Positions 5,237 through 6,109 of a stretch of 6,109 nt of DNA are shown here, one piece after another. The DNA comes from Methanobacteriota archaeon. Its GTDB lineage: Archaea > Thermoplasmatota > Thermoplasmata > RBG-16-68-12. The notes beneath the pieces are model-generated. The model did no database searches, was not told where the DNA came from, and worked only from the letters and a program-made list of their open reading frames with translations. The stretch is taken from assembly GCA_005878995.1 (NCBI GenBank), contig VBME01000001.1, forward strand, positions 1 to 6,109. Reading direction: 5' to 3'. The position numbers were made by a program, and so were the translations under genes. Position 1 is the stretch's first letter, and the number at the start of each line of letters is the position of its first letter.

Positions 5237-6109
5237 ATGGCGGAGATCGTTGAATGCGTTCCCAATTTCTCCGAGGGCCGGCGCAAGGAGATCGTTGACG
5301 AGCTCGTCGCCGCGATTGGATCCGTCCCGGGTGTGCGCGTCCTCGACCAGGAGATGGACGCGAACCACAATCGGTGCGTCATCACATTCGTGGGCGACCG
5401 GAACTCGGTCGCGCAGGCCGCCTTTGAAGGCGCGAGACGCGCGGTCGATCTGATCGACATGAACCGGCATCACGGCGAACACCCGCGCGTCGGTGCGCTG
5501 GACGTCCTCCCGTTCGTCCCGATTGCGGGCGTCACGATGGACGATTGCGTGGCCCTCGCTCGATCGGTCGGGAAACGGATCGCCGATGAGCTCGGCGTGC
5601 CCGTGTATCTCTATGAGGCCGCGGCCACGAGGACGGACCGACGCGCGTTGCCCGACGTCCGCCGCGGCGAGTACGAGGGACTCAAGGCCGACATCGCCAC
5701 GAACCCGGACCGGAAGCCCGACTTCGGTCCCGCGAAATTGCATCCGACCGCGGGCGCGTGCATCGTCGGTGCACGGCCCGTGCTCATCGCGTGGAACGTG
5801 AACCTCAAAACGCGAGACGTGGCGATCGCCCGGCGCATCGCGAAGGCGATCCGGGAGAGCGACGGCGGCCTTCCCGCGGTGCGGGCAAAGGGATTCGAGC
5901 TCGCGGATCGGGGGCTCGTCCAAGTGTCGATGAATATGGTGGACTACCGCAAGACCTCCCTGGTCCAGGCATTCGAAGCGGTCCGGACGCTCGCGGCGAA
6001 AGAAGGGGTCGAGATCGCCGAGAGCGAGATCATCGGGCTCGTCCCGCTCGACGCGCTCACCGAGGGAGCGACCCAATACTTCAAGCTCGCTCGGTTCCAT
6101 CGCGAGCAA
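5237..6109 (+). CDS. ftcD: Glutamate formimidoyltransferase, 3' end outside window
   Basis: The formiminotransferase (EC 2.1.2.5) moves the formimino group of N-formimino-L-glutamate, a product of histidine breakdown, to tetrahydrofolate in the cytosol. The visible 291 residues cover most of a formiminotransferase domain (about 325 residues in the family) and run off the right edge. The start MAEIVECVPNFSEGR is the family N-terminus. The catalytic histidine of the pig enzyme, His82, has its counterpart at H82 in GEHPRVGALDV. Further signatures are YLYEAAA (124-130), PDFGP (161-165), the GARPVLIAWNVNL segment (178-190), SMNMVDYRKT (231-240) and SEIIGLVP (263-270). Whether a cyclodeaminase domain follows in the same protein cannot be seen. 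The gene is divergent from the zinc-ribbon membrane protein and has its own promoter. No other histidine-utilisation gene is in the window, so the pathway link rests on family knowledge. Confidence 0.95.
   Translation, partial: MAEIVECVPNFSEGRRKEIVDELVAAIGSVPGVRVLDQEMDANHNRCVITFVGDRNSVAQAAFEGARRAVDLIDMNRHHGEHPRVGALDVLPFVPIAGVTMDDCVALARSVGKRIADELGVPVYLYEAAATRTDRRALPDVRRGEYEGLKADIATNPDRKPDFGPAKLHPTAGACIVGARPVLIAWNVNLKTRDVAIARRIAKAIRESDGGLPAVRAKGFELADRGLVQVSMNMVDYRKTSLVQAFEAVRTLAAKEGVEIAESEIIGLVPLDALTEGATQYFKLARFHREQ

Noticed and set aside
5198..6109. A 303-codon open frame on the minus strand opposite ftcD
   Set aside because: The opposite strand encodes an unmistakable formiminotransferase; this frame shows no family signature.
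1..6109. Mobile elements, CRISPR arrays, tRNA or rRNA genes, defence systems
   Set aside because: I looked for transposase motifs, terminal inverted repeats, regularly spaced repeats and tRNA-like folds and found none; the gaps between genes are too short to hold most of these.

Overview
The window looks like a piece of a GC-rich archaeal chromosome, most likely from the Thermoplasmata or a related euryarchaeal lineage. The evidence is a proline--tRNA ligase of the archaeal/eukaryotic type with a C-terminal zinc-binding domain, a Trm5/Taw2-family tRNA position-37 modification enzyme of the wybutosine pathway (found only in archaea and eukaryotes), BRE/TATA-like promoter elements instead of bacterial -35/-10 boxes, and at least two genes that look leaderless or nearly so. 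The archaeal placement is firm; the class is an inference from gene style and membrane-protein architecture.

Layout from left to right. (1) 907-1, minus strand, 3' end outside the window: Taw2-like aminocarboxypropyltransferase acting on tRNA-Phe G37-derived bases. (2) 987-1841, plus: a single-pass surface protein with a signal peptide, a sequon-rich beta ectodomain and a C-terminal membrane anchor. It is divergent from taw2, and the two may share one nearly palindromic TATA element. (3) 1953-2159, plus: a 68-residue protein with two membrane spans and a GTG start, 26 bases below a clear BRE/TATA box. (4) 3562-2168, minus: proS, convergent with gene 3 across only 8 bases. (5) 5079-3601, minus: a large surface protein with a signal peptide, an N-terminal beta domain, a lamin-tail-like domain, an Ig-like domain, one membrane span, a proline-rich linker and a cytosolic zinc ribbon. 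It ends 38 bases upstream of proS. (6) 5237 to the right edge, plus: glutamate formimidoyltransferase (ftcD), truncated by the window edge and divergent from gene 5.

The genes fall into two themes. Conserved housekeeping functions are tRNA modification, tRNA charging and folate-linked histidine breakdown. Between them sit lineage-specific cell-surface proteins (genes 2, 3 and 5). Nothing ties these into one pathway. I see no insertion sequence, CRISPR array, tRNA or rRNA gene, and no intergenic stretch longer than about 160 bases. The least explained part is gene 5, a type I membrane protein that joins an extracellular lamin-tail/Ig-like region to a cytosolic zinc ribbon; genes 2 and 3 are also without known function.
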